From: Planctomycetota bacterium
GTDB taxonomy: Bacteria; Planctomycetota; UBA1135; UBA2386
Length of the DNA: 64,000 nucleotides
Direction: 5' to 3'
Assembly (NCBI GenBank): GCA_016794565.1
Contig: JAEUHQ010000128.1
Location: forward strand, 1 to 64,000
Part shown: positions 1-7,942 of the stretch, in pieces
Layout: each line of letters begins with the position of its first letter
Position numbering within the stretch: position 1 is the first letter of the stretch
Made by a program: the position numbers and the translations under genes
Notes under the pieces: model-generated
Seen by the model: the letters and a program-made list of their open reading frames with translations, nothing else
Told to the model about the DNA's origin: nothing
Databases searched by the model: none

Positions 1-2
1 CG

Positions 3-812
3 TCCGCACAGCGAGACGGTTGCCGGCCCGGTCAGCGCGGCTTCGCGCTGCTCGCGCTGCTCGGACTCGTCGGCATGTTCGGCATCGGGGCCCTGCTCGT
101 CGCGCAGCGCCTCGTGCCGACGTCGGCGCAGTTCGCCGACGACGCGGAGGACAACGTCGTGACGGTCGAACGGGCCGCGCGCGTCGCGTTCCGTCGCAAC
201 GGTGCGTTTCCCGCGAACCTCGCTTCGCTCGCCGCGGCGGCCGGGCTCGATTCGACGGCGCGCTGGCGAACCGACCCGTGGCTGCCGCCGACCGATCTCG
301 ACTGGCGGCGTCCGTCGACCGGCGCCACCGTGCGGAGTCGCGGCGCGGATCGACGGCTCGGCACCGTCGACGACGTCACTGCGACGATCCTCGCTGAGGA
401 CCTCGTGCGCGCGCGACAACGCGGACGGCTGCGCATGCTGCGCGCCGTGCTGCTGCGCAGCCAGTACTTCTTCGCCGCCGGCATGGGGGCCACGGAGATC
501 GCGGCGATGCGGACAGCGATGCACCAGAACGCGACTGCGCGCCGTTCGTGGGTGACCGCGGACACGACGGCCCGGGTCGCGCTGCAGGCCACGCTCGACG
601 ACTCGGCTGCCACGATCGCGGGTCTTCGCTCCGCCTACTCGTGCCCGGCGATCCCGACGCGCATCGTCGGCGCGGGGGGGCTCATGACGGCACTCGGGAT
701 CCCCGACTCGCGCGCGGTCGACGGAATCGGCAGGCGACTCGTGCGCGACGTCTCGCTCGGCGTCGCGGCGACCGGCTACGACCGGAGGAGGAACACCGAT
801 GACGACATGTGA
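3..812 (+). CDS. Pseudopilin-like protein, 5' end outside window
   Basis: The reading frame is open at the window edge, so the true start lies upstream; an internal ATG at 75 falls inside the hydrophobic helix and is not the start. The visible part begins with a prepilin-like peptide (Gln-Arg-Gly-Phe-Ala-Leu-Leu) followed by a hydrophobic segment. This fits a cleaved pseudopilin, except that the position of the usual Glu5 is Leu/Ala, as in GspK-type minor pseudopilins. A segment with Asn-Gly-Ala-Phe-Pro and Leu, also found in the next gene, and a Gly-Thr-Val-Asp-Asp loop recall the calcium loop of GspG-like proteins. It overlaps the next pseudopilin gene by 14 bp, so the two are probably co-transcribed. 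Which minor pseudopilin this is cannot be settled from this fragment. Confidence 0.7.
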   Translation, partial: SAQRDGCRPGQRGFALLALLGLVGMFGIGALLVAQRLVPTSAQFADDAEDNVVTVERAARVAFRRNGAFPANLASLAAAAGLDSTARWRTDPWLPPTDLDWRRPSTGATVRSRGADRRLGTVDDVTATILAEDLVRARQRGRLRMLRAVLLRSQYFFAAGMGATEIAAMRTAMHQNATARRSWVTADTTARVALQATLDDSAATIAGLRSAYSCPAIPTRIVGAGGLMTALGIPDSRAVDGIGRRLVRDVSLGVAATGYDRRRNTDDDM

Positions 813-1449
813 ACGGGAGCGCGGCTTCACGCTGCTCGAAGTGATCATCGTGCTCGGCATCCTCGGCCTCCTGCTCGGCGCCGCGGTTCCGCTGGTGAGC
901 GGTGTCGTGCAGGCCGATCGCCGACAGGAAGTGCGTCGCGAACTCGCGGACCTCGCTGCGGCCCTCGACTCGTACTGGACGGAGCACCAGGCGTTCCCCG
1001 CGACGCTGACGGCCGTGGACTTCGTCGGAGTGCACTTGCAACCCGGCGTCGACGGGACCGCGACCGTCGACCCGTTCGGAGCCGGGGCGAGCTACCGCTA
1101 CCGTGTGAACGCGGCTGCCGGCACCGCGACCGTGACCAGCGTCGGCGAGAACGGCCGCAACAACAACGGCAACGGCGACGACATCGTCGTGGTCGTGTAC
1201 GCGTCGGTGCCGGGACTCGCGAAGACGTGGCAGCGCTTCCGTCTCATCGTCGAGCTGCTCGCAAACCACATCGAGGCCGGCGGATCCGTCGCGGGGCCGT
1301 GGCCTTCGCTGCGAGCGAGCCTCGGCCTGCCGGCCGCGTACGACCGCGACGGTTTCGGCACCACGATGCAGTGGGACGCGCCGACCCACGCACTCACCAG
1401 CGCGGGACCCGACCGGAGTTTCGGGACCGCCGACGACATCACCATGTGA
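799..1449 (+). CDS. Type II secretion/type IV pilus pseudopilin (GspG-like)
   Basis: 216 residues. A short charged leader ends at Arg-Gly, followed by the classic prepilin motif Phe-Thr-Leu-Leu-Glu-Val and a hydrophobic helix (about residues 9-35), so a prepilin peptidase should cleave after Gly9 and methylate Phe. The C-terminal part carries two Asp-rich loops, one near Asn-Gly-Asp-Asp-Ile and one ending Gly-Thr-Ala-Asp-Asp-Ile-Thr, of the kind that bind calcium in major pseudopilins. It would form the inner-membrane-anchored pseudopilus. The start overlaps the upstream pseudopilin and the assembly-platform genes follow 7 bp downstream. GspG is the closest fit, but the protein is longer than the usual 140-150 residues. 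Confidence 0.85.
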   Translation: MTTCERERGFTLLEVIIVLGILGLLLGAAVPLVSGVVQADRRQEVRRELADLAAALDSYWTEHQAFPATLTAVDFVGVHLQPGVDGTATVDPFGAGASYRYRVNAAAGTATVTSVGENGRNNNGNGDDIVVVVYASVPGLAKTWQRFRLIVELLANHIEAGGSVAGPWPSLRASLGLPAAYDRDGFGTTMQWDAPTHALTSAGPDRSFGTADDITM

Positions 1450-1456
1450 GGCAGAC

Positions 1457-2899
1457 ATGCGAACCCTGGCCGTCATCGAGATCGAAGAAGGATCCCTGTC
1501 GCTCACGTTCGGCGTGCGCGTGGGGAACGATGCGCACGTCACACGGTGCCATCGCGTGCAGCTGCCCGACACGGGGCGCGAGGCGATGGTCAACGTGCTG
1601 CGACCGCTGGCCGGTGAGTTCCTGCAGGACGTCGACGGCGTGCACGTGATCCTCGGCGATCGTCGCACGCAGCACTTCGTCGCGGCGCTGCCGAAGATGC
1701 CGCACGCGGACGCCGTGGACTTCGCCGTGCGCGAAGGCATGCGCATGACGAGCATGCCGAACGCGGCGGAACTGCTGGTCGCGCCGCGGCTCGTGCGGAC
1801 GACCAAGGGAGGCAAGCTCGTCGTCGGCGCCACGGCGCTGCCGCGCAACGTCTGGGAACCGCTGCGTGAGGCGTTCGTCGCGAGCGGCATCGACGTGCTC
1901 GGCCTGCACTCGAGCGAAGCGTGCCTCGCCGCCGGCGGATTCGCGGCGCTTCGGCGCGCAGGCCTGTTGCGCTCCGAGGCGAGGACGGGCGAACGATTCG
2001 CCGTGGTCGAGTGCGGCGGCGGCCGCGCCCGGTTCGTTCTGTGCGACGGACGTTCGGCGGTGCAGGTCCGCCGTTTCATGGTGGGCACGGCGGAGAACAA
2101 CCCCGACGCGCTCGCCACACAGCTCGCGATGGAGCTGCCCCGCACCGTCGAGTGGTTGCGCGAGTCCGGTCACCAGGCGCCGACCACGCTCGTGCTCGGC
2201 AATCGTGTCGGTGTGCCCGAGGAATCGCTCGACACGATCCGCGGCGACCTCGAGCGCGTCGTCCGCGCGCCGGCCGTGACGATGACCGGTGCGTTCGTGC
2301 CGAGTCTCGCGAGCGTCGCGCTCCTGCGCGAGATCGCGTCCGGCGCGCAGTTGCCGTCGCTGCTCGCCACACCGCGCTTCCCGCCGCGGACCGCGTGGCT
2401 GCGAACGCTGTGGCTGCCCGCGGCCGTCGCGGCGGGCGGATTGTTGTCGCTGATCGCCATCGACCAGCATCGCGCGACGATCGCCGCGCGCGGCCGGATC
2501 GCGGAGACCCTGGAGGAACGCGAGGCCGTGCGCGAGCGCCTGGCCGAGGCGAACGTGCTCATCCGCACGCCGTTCCAGTCCGACGCGCGCATCAACCAGC
2601 TGGCCATGGCCCTCGGCATGCGCCGGCCCGTCAGCCGGCTCGTCGCCGAGGTCGCGAACGGTGCGACCACGAACGTGCTCCTCGACGGCCTCCAGTTCGC
2701 CAGCGACGACCGCGTCGTCGTCACGGGCGTCGTGACCGGGGGCACCCGTTCCGCTGCGCTCTCGACGCTCGCGGACTTCGCGACGTTCGTGCGCAGCCTG
2801 CCCTACCTCGACCCGGATGCGCAGGAGGACGTGGGCGAGGTGATCGGGCAGACGAACCAGTTCCGCTTCCGACTCAGCATGGCATGGAGGAGCACGTGA
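1457..2899 (+). CDS. GspL/PilM-PilN-like inner-membrane assembly protein
   Basis: 480 residues. The N-terminal 300 or so residues look like the actin-like cytoplasmic fold of PilM/GspL (strands with Val-Val-Glu-Cys-Gly-Gly-Gly in the middle). A single hydrophobic span lies at about 313-333, followed by a coiled segment rich in Arg/Glu and a C-terminal PilN-like domain. One protein thus covers PilM plus PilN, which is the architecture of GspL. In such systems it links the cytoplasmic ATPase to the periplasmic ring. It sits 7 bp after the pseudopilin gene, and its stop overlaps the GTG start of the next gene (GTGA). Assignment is by architecture, context and limited motif matching. Confidence 0.75.
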   Translation: MRTLAVIEIEEGSLSLTFGVRVGNDAHVTRCHRVQLPDTGREAMVNVLRPLAGEFLQDVDGVHVILGDRRTQHFVAALPKMPHADAVDFAVREGMRMTSMPNAAELLVAPRLVRTTKGGKLVVGATALPRNVWEPLREAFVASGIDVLGLHSSEACLAAGGFAALRRAGLLRSEARTGERFAVVECGGGRARFVLCDGRSAVQVRRFMVGTAENNPDALATQLAMELPRTVEWLRESGHQAPTTLVLGNRVGVPEESLDTIRGDLERVVRAPAVTMTGAFVPSLASVALLREIASGAQLPSLLATPRFPPRTAWLRTLWLPAAVAAGGLLSLIAIDQHRATIAARGRIAETLEEREAVRERLAEANVLIRTPFQSDARINQLAMALGMRRPVSRLVAEVANGATTNVLLDGLQFASDDRVVVTGVVTGGTRSAALSTLADFATFVRSLPYLDPDAQEDVGEVIGQTNQFRFRLSMAWRST

Positions 2900-3399
2900 A
2901 GGGTCTCCGAGGAGTGTCGCTCGTTCCGGCCGTCGCGCTCGTCGCGGTCGTCGCCCAGGCGCTGCTCGCCGGCGCGGCGACGTTGTCGCGGCGTGCGGCC
3001 GAGCACGAGCTGGAACGTGAGTCCGGAGTGACCGCGAGCTACACGGCGCAGCTCAGCCACGGCGTGCAGGGGCAGGCCGCGGCGGCAGTCGCCGGGCCCC
3101 ACGCCGAACTGCTGCCGAGCGCCGACGTCGCGGGCACCCTGCGAGTGCTGCAGAATCTCGGCGATCAGTGCAAGGTGACGCTCGCTTCGGTGAAGGCGGC
3201 GCCGTCGACGACCCCCGGCCGGCAGAGCTTCGCGATCACCGGCCGCGGGTCCCCGACGGACCTGTGCACCTTGTTCGCCGCGATCGAACGCCACGAGCGT
3301 CTGATGGTGATCGAAGCGGGCAAGGTGTCGCCCGGCACCGGGGACGAAGTGAGCTTCGAGATCGCGCTCTCGACGCACCACGCGGGGGGTGTGCGATGA
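2896..3399 (+). CDS. GspM/PilO-like inner-membrane protein
   Basis: 167 residues if it starts at GTG 2896. That start is preferred over ATG 2884 because GGAGG lies about 5 nt upstream and GTG/TGA form a 4-base overlap with the preceding gene. One N-terminal transmembrane helix is followed by a short coiled region and a periplasmic domain of PilO/GspM size. Its neighbours (GspL-like before, GspC/PilP-like after) give the PilMN-O-P-Q order, so it most likely pairs with the GspL-like protein in the inner-membrane platform. Sequence similarity alone would not identify it; the call rests on topology, length and position. Confidence 0.65.
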   Translation: MKGLRGVSLVPAVALVAVVAQALLAGAATLSRRAAEHELERESGVTASYTAQLSHGVQGQAAAAVAGPHAELLPSADVAGTLRVLQNLGDQCKVTLASVKAAPSTTPGRQSFAITGRGSPTDLCTLFAAIERHERLMVIEAGKVSPGTGDEVSFEIALSTHHAGGVR

Positions 3400-4013
3400 C
3401 CGCGCGTCGGACGAAGCGTCGACTCGGCCTCGGCAAGGCGCTGATGCTGCTCGGCCTCAGCGGTGCCGGCGCGGTGTGGTCGATGAGCGCATCTTCGAGC
3501 CCGTCCCCGGTCGACGGCGGGACGCCGACGGTGGACGCGGCGCCCGACGACGCCGACCTCCAGGAGCAGTCGGTGGTCGACGAGTCCGGGCACACGCTGC
3601 GGCAGGATCTTCTCGCCGAGTACGGTTCGTGCCCGGCGGGAACGCGCGTGCGCATGGCTTTCGCGACGCTGCTCGACGTCGCCATCGCTGCGGCGCCGGC
3701 GGTCGAGACCGCGGCCGGTCGTCGCTGGGTCGGCGCCGATCCGCCGGTGCTGCAGATCGGCGTCGTGATGGTCGGAGAGGCCGTGCGGCGGGCGGTCGTC
3801 AACGGCGTGGTCGTCGGGATCGGCGACCGCATCGCCGACGCGACGATCGTGTCGATCGAGCGCGACACCCTCGGTGTCGTGCAGGCCAACCGTCGCCTCA
3901 CCTACGACTTCGACAACGGCTATCCGCGCGAGTTCCGAGGGGAGCTGAAGCGACGCGGAACCGCCAACGCGGAGACCGCGAGTCCCGCCGCGCAACCTCA
4001 GGAGAATCGATGA
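3396..4013 (+). CDS. GspC/PilP-like periplasmic linker protein
   Basis: 205 residues. The ATG overlaps the previous stop (ATGA). A basic N-terminus and one hydrophobic span (about residues 14-30) precede a periplasmic part with a Pro/Ser/Asp-rich linker. The final 70 residues read like a homology-region or PilP beta-domain (Val-Gly-Asp-Arg-Ile-type turn, then Ile-Glu-Arg-Asp and Thr-Tyr-Asp-Phe). GspC and PilP connect the inner-membrane platform to the N-domains of the secretin, and the secretin gene starts here with a 4-base overlap, which fits. An Ala-rich stretch in the middle is unusual. Confidence in the exact family is moderate. Confidence 0.65.
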   Translation: MTARRTKRRLGLGKALMLLGLSGAGAVWSMSASSSPSPVDGGTPTVDAAPDDADLQEQSVVDESGHTLRQDLLAEYGSCPAGTRVRMAFATLLDVAIAAAPAVETAAGRRWVGADPPVLQIGVVMVGEAVRRAVVNGVVVGIGDRIADATIVSIERDTLGVVQANRRLTYDFDNGYPREFRGELKRRGTANAETASPAAQPQENR

Positions 4014-6223
4014 AGCCTCTTGCCTCCAAGTCCTCGCTCGCCGCCGCGGCGATCCTCGCGGCGTGTGCCACGACCGGGGGCGGTTCGCCGCCTCGCCTCG
4101 ACCACGAACAGGGCGCCGGCGCACCACGCTTCGAGCCGATGCTGGTCGTTCCGCTGCCGCCGCTGCAGCCGCAGGCCGCTGCGGGTCGCGCCGTCGAGGC
4201 GCTCCAGGCGCGCAAGACGCCGATCGGGGACGTGCTGCTCACGCTGTTCCGCGACTCGGACATCAACCTGCTGATCGATCCGTCCGTGCAGGCGACCGAG
4301 TGCACGTTCGACATCAAGCGCTCGACGATCGAAGAGGCCTTCGACGCGTTGTTGCGCAGCCAGGATCTCGCGTACGAATGGGAGGGCGGCTTCCTGCGCG
4401 TGCGGAACGTGGCCCGCGAGACGATCCACGTCGACCTGATGGAGAACGGCGCCGGCAACTCGTCGCAGTCGTCAGGGTCGAGTTCGTCGAGTTCTTCGTC
4501 CACCGCGGCGACGGGAACGGGTGCGCAGCAGAATGGCTTCTGGGACGAGATCGAGTCGAACTTGCCGACGCTGCTCGGACAGAACGCGTCGTTCGTCGTG
4601 AATCGCACGGCGTCGACGATCCACGTCGAGGCGCGGCCCAGCGGGATCGCGCGTCTGCGCGAGGTCGTCGGTGCGACGACGCGGCGGGCCAATCAGCAGG
4701 TCTCGCTCGAAGCACGCATCCTCGAAGTCCGCCTCGGCGACAACTACAGCCTCGGCGTGAACTGGTCTCTCCTGCCCGGCCTGTTCAACAGCAACAAGAC
4801 CGGCCTCGCGGGCGGCGGCTCCGTGATGCAGCAGGCGGCGGCGTCCGGCGGCACGGCGCTCACGTTCGGCATCCTCGACGGCGGCGACTTCTCGGTCTTC
4901 GTCGACGCCCTGGAGCAGCAGGGCCAGGTGCGGGTGCTCAGCAGTCCGCGCGTGTCGGCGATGAACAACCAGTCCGCGACGATCTCCGTCACGGACCAGA
5001 TCCCGTACATCACGCGCGACGTCATCGACGACCAGGGTGTGGCGCGCACGGAGTTCGGAGTCGAGTTCGCGCAGGCCGGCGTCGTCCTGAACGTCCGCCC
5101 GATGATCGGCGAGGACAGCATGATCTCGTGCTCGATCACGCCTCAGGTTCGCGAACAGACCGGCACCGTGGTGACGCCCGACGGCCTCGTCGTCGTCCCC
5201 GTCATCAGCGAGCGCGAGGCCACGACGACGGTCCGTGTCGCGGACGGCCAGGCGATCGCGCTCGGCGGTCTGCGCAGCACGCGGAAGAGCGAGACGCGGC
5301 AGGGCATCCCGTTCCTGATGAACGTGCCCTGGGTCGGCCAGCTCTTCTCGAGCACCGTGCAGGAGCGCACCGAGGTCGAGCTGATGATCGTGCTGGTGCC
5401 GCGGGTTCTCGACGACACGTGGATCGCGGAGGAGGTCGGTCGCGGTTCGCATCGCCTCGTGCAGCTGCGTCGCGGCTTCCAGTGGAACTCGATCTCCCTC
5501 GAGGGCTGCCGGCCGGAGGACTGGTCCGGCGGTTCGCTGCAAGGACGCGCGCAGGCGGCGGTCGCGCCGGAGGCGCGGATGCCGGTCGCGGCGCCGCGGG
5601 CGCTGCCGGCGGATCGCGGCACGACCGTGACCCGGAAGGGCCTCGCGGACCACATGCTGGCGGGCGTCGACGAACAGCTCGCGCGCGGCGACGTGACCGG
5701 TGCACTCGCGGTGATCGAACGCGCGATGTCGCTCGAGCCGTCGCGCGCGGATGCAGCGGTTGCCGCGGCCGTGCTGCTCGAACGTCGCGGTGAGCGTGCG
5801 CGAGCACGTTCGTTGTTCGACCGCGCGCTCGCGACCAACCCCGGCGACGTGGTCGGCCTCACCGGCCGGGGCGTGCTCGAACTCGACGACGGCTCGCCCT
5901 ACGCCGCGAGGCGTTACCTCGAACGGGCGCACGAGATCGGCAAGACCAGCCTGACGGCGGCCAATCTGGGCGCGGCGCTCGTGTCCCTCGGCGAACACCA
6001 GGCGGCGCGCGATCTGCTGCAGCCGCTCGCGGTCGACGGGGCACCGCCCGAGCTGTTCGCGAACCTCGCGTTCGCCCAGGTCTCGAGCGGGCATCCCGAC
6101 GAGGCGAAGGCGATGCTGGCGATGGCGCTGGCTGCCGGCGTCGATGCGCGCAATCCGCGCATCGTCGCCCTGGATCGCCTCGTGACGGAGGCGTTGCAGG
6201 CGGCCGCCGCGCCGAAGCCCTGA
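4010..6223 (+). CDS. Secretin lipoprotein with C-terminal TPR region
   Basis: 737 residues. The N-terminus is a lipoprotein signal (hydrophobic, then Leu-Ala-Ala-Cys19). An STN/N0-like domain at about 60-130 is followed by a Ser-rich linker (about 150-165), an N-domain and the secretin beta-domain at about 225-470. The latter has the typical Val-Pro-Val-Ile-Ser block, Ile-Ala-Leu-Gly-Gly-Leu and Gly-Ile-Pro-Phe-Leu-Met-Asn-Val-Pro-Trp-Val-Gly. It should form the outer-membrane channel of the secretion/pilus machine. Beyond the usual end (about 545-730) are repeated helical units rich in Ala/Leu with Asn-Pro-Gly-Asp turns, read as 4-5 TPRs. A secretin with its own TPRs is uncommon, because TPR pilotins such as PilF/PilW are normally separate. 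Last gene of the operon. Confidence 0.9.
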   Translation: MKPLASKSSLAAAAILAACATTGGGSPPRLDHEQGAGAPRFEPMLVVPLPPLQPQAAAGRAVEALQARKTPIGDVLLTLFRDSDINLLIDPSVQATECTFDIKRSTIEEAFDALLRSQDLAYEWEGGFLRVRNVARETIHVDLMENGAGNSSQSSGSSSSSSSSTAATGTGAQQNGFWDEIESNLPTLLGQNASFVVNRTASTIHVEARPSGIARLREVVGATTRRANQQVSLEARILEVRLGDNYSLGVNWSLLPGLFNSNKTGLAGGGSVMQQAAASGGTALTFGILDGGDFSVFVDALEQQGQVRVLSSPRVSAMNNQSATISVTDQIPYITRDVIDDQGVARTEFGVEFAQAGVVLNVRPMIGEDSMISCSITPQVREQTGTVVTPDGLVVVPVISEREATTTVRVADGQAIALGGLRSTRKSETRQGIPFLMNVPWVGQLFSSTVQERTEVELMIVLVPRVLDDTWIAEEVGRGSHRLVQLRRGFQWNSISLEGCRPEDWSGGSLQGRAQAAVAPEARMPVAAPRALPADRGTTVTRKGLADHMLAGVDEQLARGDVTGALAVIERAMSLEPSRADAAVAAAVLLERRGERARARSLFDRALATNPGDVVGLTGRGVLELDDGSPYAARRYLERAHEIGKTSLTAANLGAALVSLGEHQAARDLLQPLAVDGAPPELFANLAFAQVSSGHPDEAKAMLAMALAAGVDARNPRIVALDRLVTEALQAAAAPKP

Positions 6224-6274
6224 CCCGCGGTCCGCGTCGAGCTCGGCGCCGCCTCTGGCTGCACCCGCAGGTCG

Positions 6275-6300
6275 CCGGTCGGCGCGCGCGGGCCGACCGG
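6275..6300 (+). terminator. Hairpin after the secretin operon
   Basis: A perfect 9-bp inverted repeat (CCGGTCGGC / GCCGACCGG) with an 8-nt loop lies about 50 bp past the secretin stop. No T-tract follows, as is common in very GC-rich genomes, so termination is inferred from position and stem strength. Confidence 0.45.
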
Positions 6301-6394
6301 GACAGGCTGCTGGGCGCTGAAGTTGCCCGGGGTCTGTTCCCTCGCGGGTGCTCCGCGAAGCCCGGGCGCCACGCGAGGACCGCGGAGTCGCGGA

Positions 6395-6652
6395 TCAGTT
6401 GCGCGAGGGAGCGACGGGTGCCTCGCTCCTGTCCTCGGCTCCCATGTCGAGCGCGACGAGCGCAGCCAGGTAGACCGCCGTCTGCTCGGGCCACTGCGAG
6501 ACCAGTTCGCGCGCGACGGCGACGAAGTCGCGGAAGGGGATCACTTCTTCGCGGCCGCGCCGCAGCAGCTGGCTGCCGAAGTGGAGTGCGTGGGGAGTGG
6601 TGAGGCGCCGTAGCGAGGCGCGAGCGGCGGGATCGGGGAGGTTTCGGTTCAT
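6395..6652 (-). CDS. Small hypothetical protein
   Basis: 85 residues when started at ATG 6652; the frame stays open upstream, but the extension is Arg/Pro-rich and unlikely to be translated. The protein is soluble and mostly helical in appearance (Leu-Arg-Arg-Leu, Phe-Arg-Asp-Phe-Val-Ala-Val-Ala, Gln-Thr-Ala-Val-Tyr-Leu-Ala-Ala-Leu), with no signal peptide or membrane segment. No family is recognised. It runs toward the secretin operon and lies downstream of the selW-like gene on the same strand, about 200 bp away, so co-transcription with that gene is possible but not shown. Confidence 0.45.
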   Translation of the reverse strand: MNRNLPDPAARASLRRLTTPHALHFGSQLLRRGREEVIPFRDFVAVARELVSQWPEQTAVYLAALVALDMGAEDRSEAPVAPSRN

Positions 6653-6849
6653 GGGGGCGACCGCGCGCCGCGGTCTCGACACGATCGCGTGCGGCGGCAC
6701 GGAGAAGGTGCGCGGTCCGGGGGCAATCGGGGCGCGTCGCGTTCGCGGACGCCGCACGACGCCGGGTCGAGTCGTGACGGCTCGGTGCGATCAGCTGTGG
6801 TTCCGCGGCGGTCCGCACCATCGCGTGGTGGTCGCGCGGATTTTCGGCG

Positions 6850-7077
6850 TCACGGACCGCGGAGCGCAGCGAGGATCTCGTCGTGCTCGGGGAAGCGCTG
6901 CTCACGCCCGCGTTTGTCCCACACGACCCGGCCGTCCACCTTCACGAGGAAGTCGCCGCGGCCACCGGGCAGCTTGTCGACGTGCACGTCCGGCAGCGCA
7001 TGCCGGATCGCGGCGGCCAGACCGACCGCCTTCGGGAGGTAGTTTCAAACGACGCAGTATTCGATCGTCACGTCCAT
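6850..7077 (-). CDS. selW: SelW/Rdx-family selenoprotein (UGA read as Sec11)
   Basis: 75 residues when the in-frame TGA at 7045-7047 is read as selenocysteine. It starts at ATG 7077 and reads Met-Asp-Val-Thr-Ile-Glu-Tyr-Cys8-Val-Val-Sec11-Asn-Tyr-Leu-Pro-Lys-Ala. This is the CxxU redox motif and following helix of the SelW/SelT/Rdx thioredoxin-like family. The remainder matches the family all the way to the natural TGA at 6850: a Gly-Gly-Arg-Gly-Asp-Phe-Leu-Val strand, Val-Asp-Gly-Arg-Val-Val-Trp-Asp-Lys, Arg-Phe-Pro-Glu-His-Asp-Glu-Ile. The length is normal for bacterial Rdx proteins. A hairpin suited to be a SECIS begins 14 nt after the UGA. Ordinary gene calling sees only a 10-codon fragment. 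The role is probably a small thiol/selenol redox protein; its substrate is unknown. Confidence 0.9.
7012..7030 (-). promoter_or_regulatory. Predicted bacterial SECIS of the selW-like gene
   Basis: Read on the minus strand, 14 nt separate the UGA from GGCGGTC, loop GGTCT, GGCCGCC: seven pairs including one G-U wobble. The apical loop begins with G and contains GU, like the GGUC loop of the Escherichia coli fdhF element bound by SelB. The distance lies within the range accepted for bacterial SECIS elements. It is within the coding region, as expected. Confidence 0.8.
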
Positions 7078-7142
7078 CGCGCCGAGTCTAGGCCGGTGGC
7101 CGTCGGAGCCAAGGGCGCGGGCGGCCGGTGCGCGAAAGAGAT

Positions 7143-7176
7143 GGGCCCGCACGTCGTGGTTGCGCCGTGCGGGCCC
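7143..7176 (-). terminator. Hairpin downstream of the DUF423 gene
   Basis: A perfect 10-bp inverted repeat (GGGCCCGCAC / GTGCGGGCCC) with a 14-nt loop lies between the DUF423 gene and the selW-like gene, both on the minus strand. It would end transcription of the DUF423 gene before selW. There is no T-tract, so the function is inferred. Confidence 0.45.
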
Positions 7177-7301
7177 GTGCTCCGTGCCCGTCCCGTCGCA
7201 TTCGGGCTCCGAAGCGGCCGCAAGTGGAGTCGAACGCGGTCGTGGGCGCGATGGGCTCGACTGCGCAGACGCCGCGGATCATCGGCGGCGCCGACGGTCC
7301 G

Positions 7302-7673
7302 TCACTGCGATCGTGTCGTGCCCCGCACGAGCAGCGCGAGCCAGCCCAGGAGGAACGCGACGCCGCCGACCGGCGTGACGAAGACGAGCGGGTGCAGGCC
7401 GGTGAACACGAAGGCGTAGAGCGATCCCGAGAAGAGCAGGATGCCGAGCGCGAACAGCCGCGCCGCGGCGCGGGTCCGGAACCCCTGGACTTCGAGGACC
7501 CCGCACGCGAGCAGGGCCAGTGCGTGGTACATCTGCCAGCGAACGCCGGTCTCGAAGGTCTGCAGCGCTTCGGCCGGGAAGCGGGTCTTCATCGCGTGTG
7601 CGCCGAACGCGCCGAGGGCCACGCCGAGGCCCGCGAAGAGCGCCCCGAGGCGCACGGAACCGGATGCCGTCAT
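7302..7673 (-). CDS. DUF423 family membrane protein
   Basis: 123 residues, the normal length for the DUF423 (YgdD/YwdK) family. Four hydrophobic segments are visible, with the family signature near the N-terminus (Leu-Gly-Ala-Phe-Gly-Ala-His-Ala-Met-Lys) and Tyr-His-Ala-Leu-Ala-Leu-Leu at the second segment. It is an inner-membrane protein whose biochemical function is not established. It lies alone between a small Cys/His-rich lipoprotein gene and the selW-like gene, all on the minus strand. Confidence 0.85.
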   Translation of the reverse strand: MTASGSVRLGALFAGLGVALGAFGAHAMKTRFPAEALQTFETGVRWQMYHALALLACGVLEVQGFRTRAAARLFALGILLFSGSLYAFVFTGLHPLVFVTPVGGVAFLLGWLALLVRGTTRSQ

Positions 7674-7706
7674 CCGCTGGATGGTACCGGGGCGCCCGGC
7701 TCGGCG

Positions 7707-7838
7707 TCAGCGACAGTGGCGGACGGGGTGGCATCGCGGGCCGTCCCAGCAGTGGCGGTGGAAGTGGCAGGCGCCGAGGGATGCGCAGACCAGGGCGGCG
7801 ATCAGGAGGCGTAGGGAGCGACGTGCGGATTGGTTCAT
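7707..7838 (-). CDS. 43-residue His/Cys-rich lipoprotein
   Basis: Starting at ATG 7838, the peptide has a basic N-terminus, a hydrophobic stretch and the lipobox Leu-Gly-Ala-Cys. The mature part is only about 20 residues and is crowded with His and Cys (Cys-His-Phe-His-Arg-His-Cys, Pro-Arg-Cys-His, Arg-His-Cys at the end). That suggests metal binding or disulfides on a membrane-anchored peptide. The frame stays open upstream, but the signal peptide fixes the start. It runs 33 bp upstream of the DUF423 gene on the same strand and could share its transcript. No family is recognised. Confidence 0.55.
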   Translation of the reverse strand: MNQSARRSLRLLIAALVCASLGACHFHRHCWDGPRCHPVRHCR

Positions 7839-7942
7839 CAGAGGGTCTCCGGAACGGGGCCGCAGAGCGCGGGGTGTGTCCCGGCGTTGTCGCTGTGCCG
7901 GGGGCTTCGTCCCGGAGGCGGCTCGAGCCGATAACACGGGTC

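Noticed and set aside
7045-7047. TGA as a true stop making selW a broken gene
   Set aside because: The frame after the TGA keeps all family motifs to a natural end, with no other stop or frameshift, and the TGA is precisely at the Sec/Cys position with a hairpin after it.
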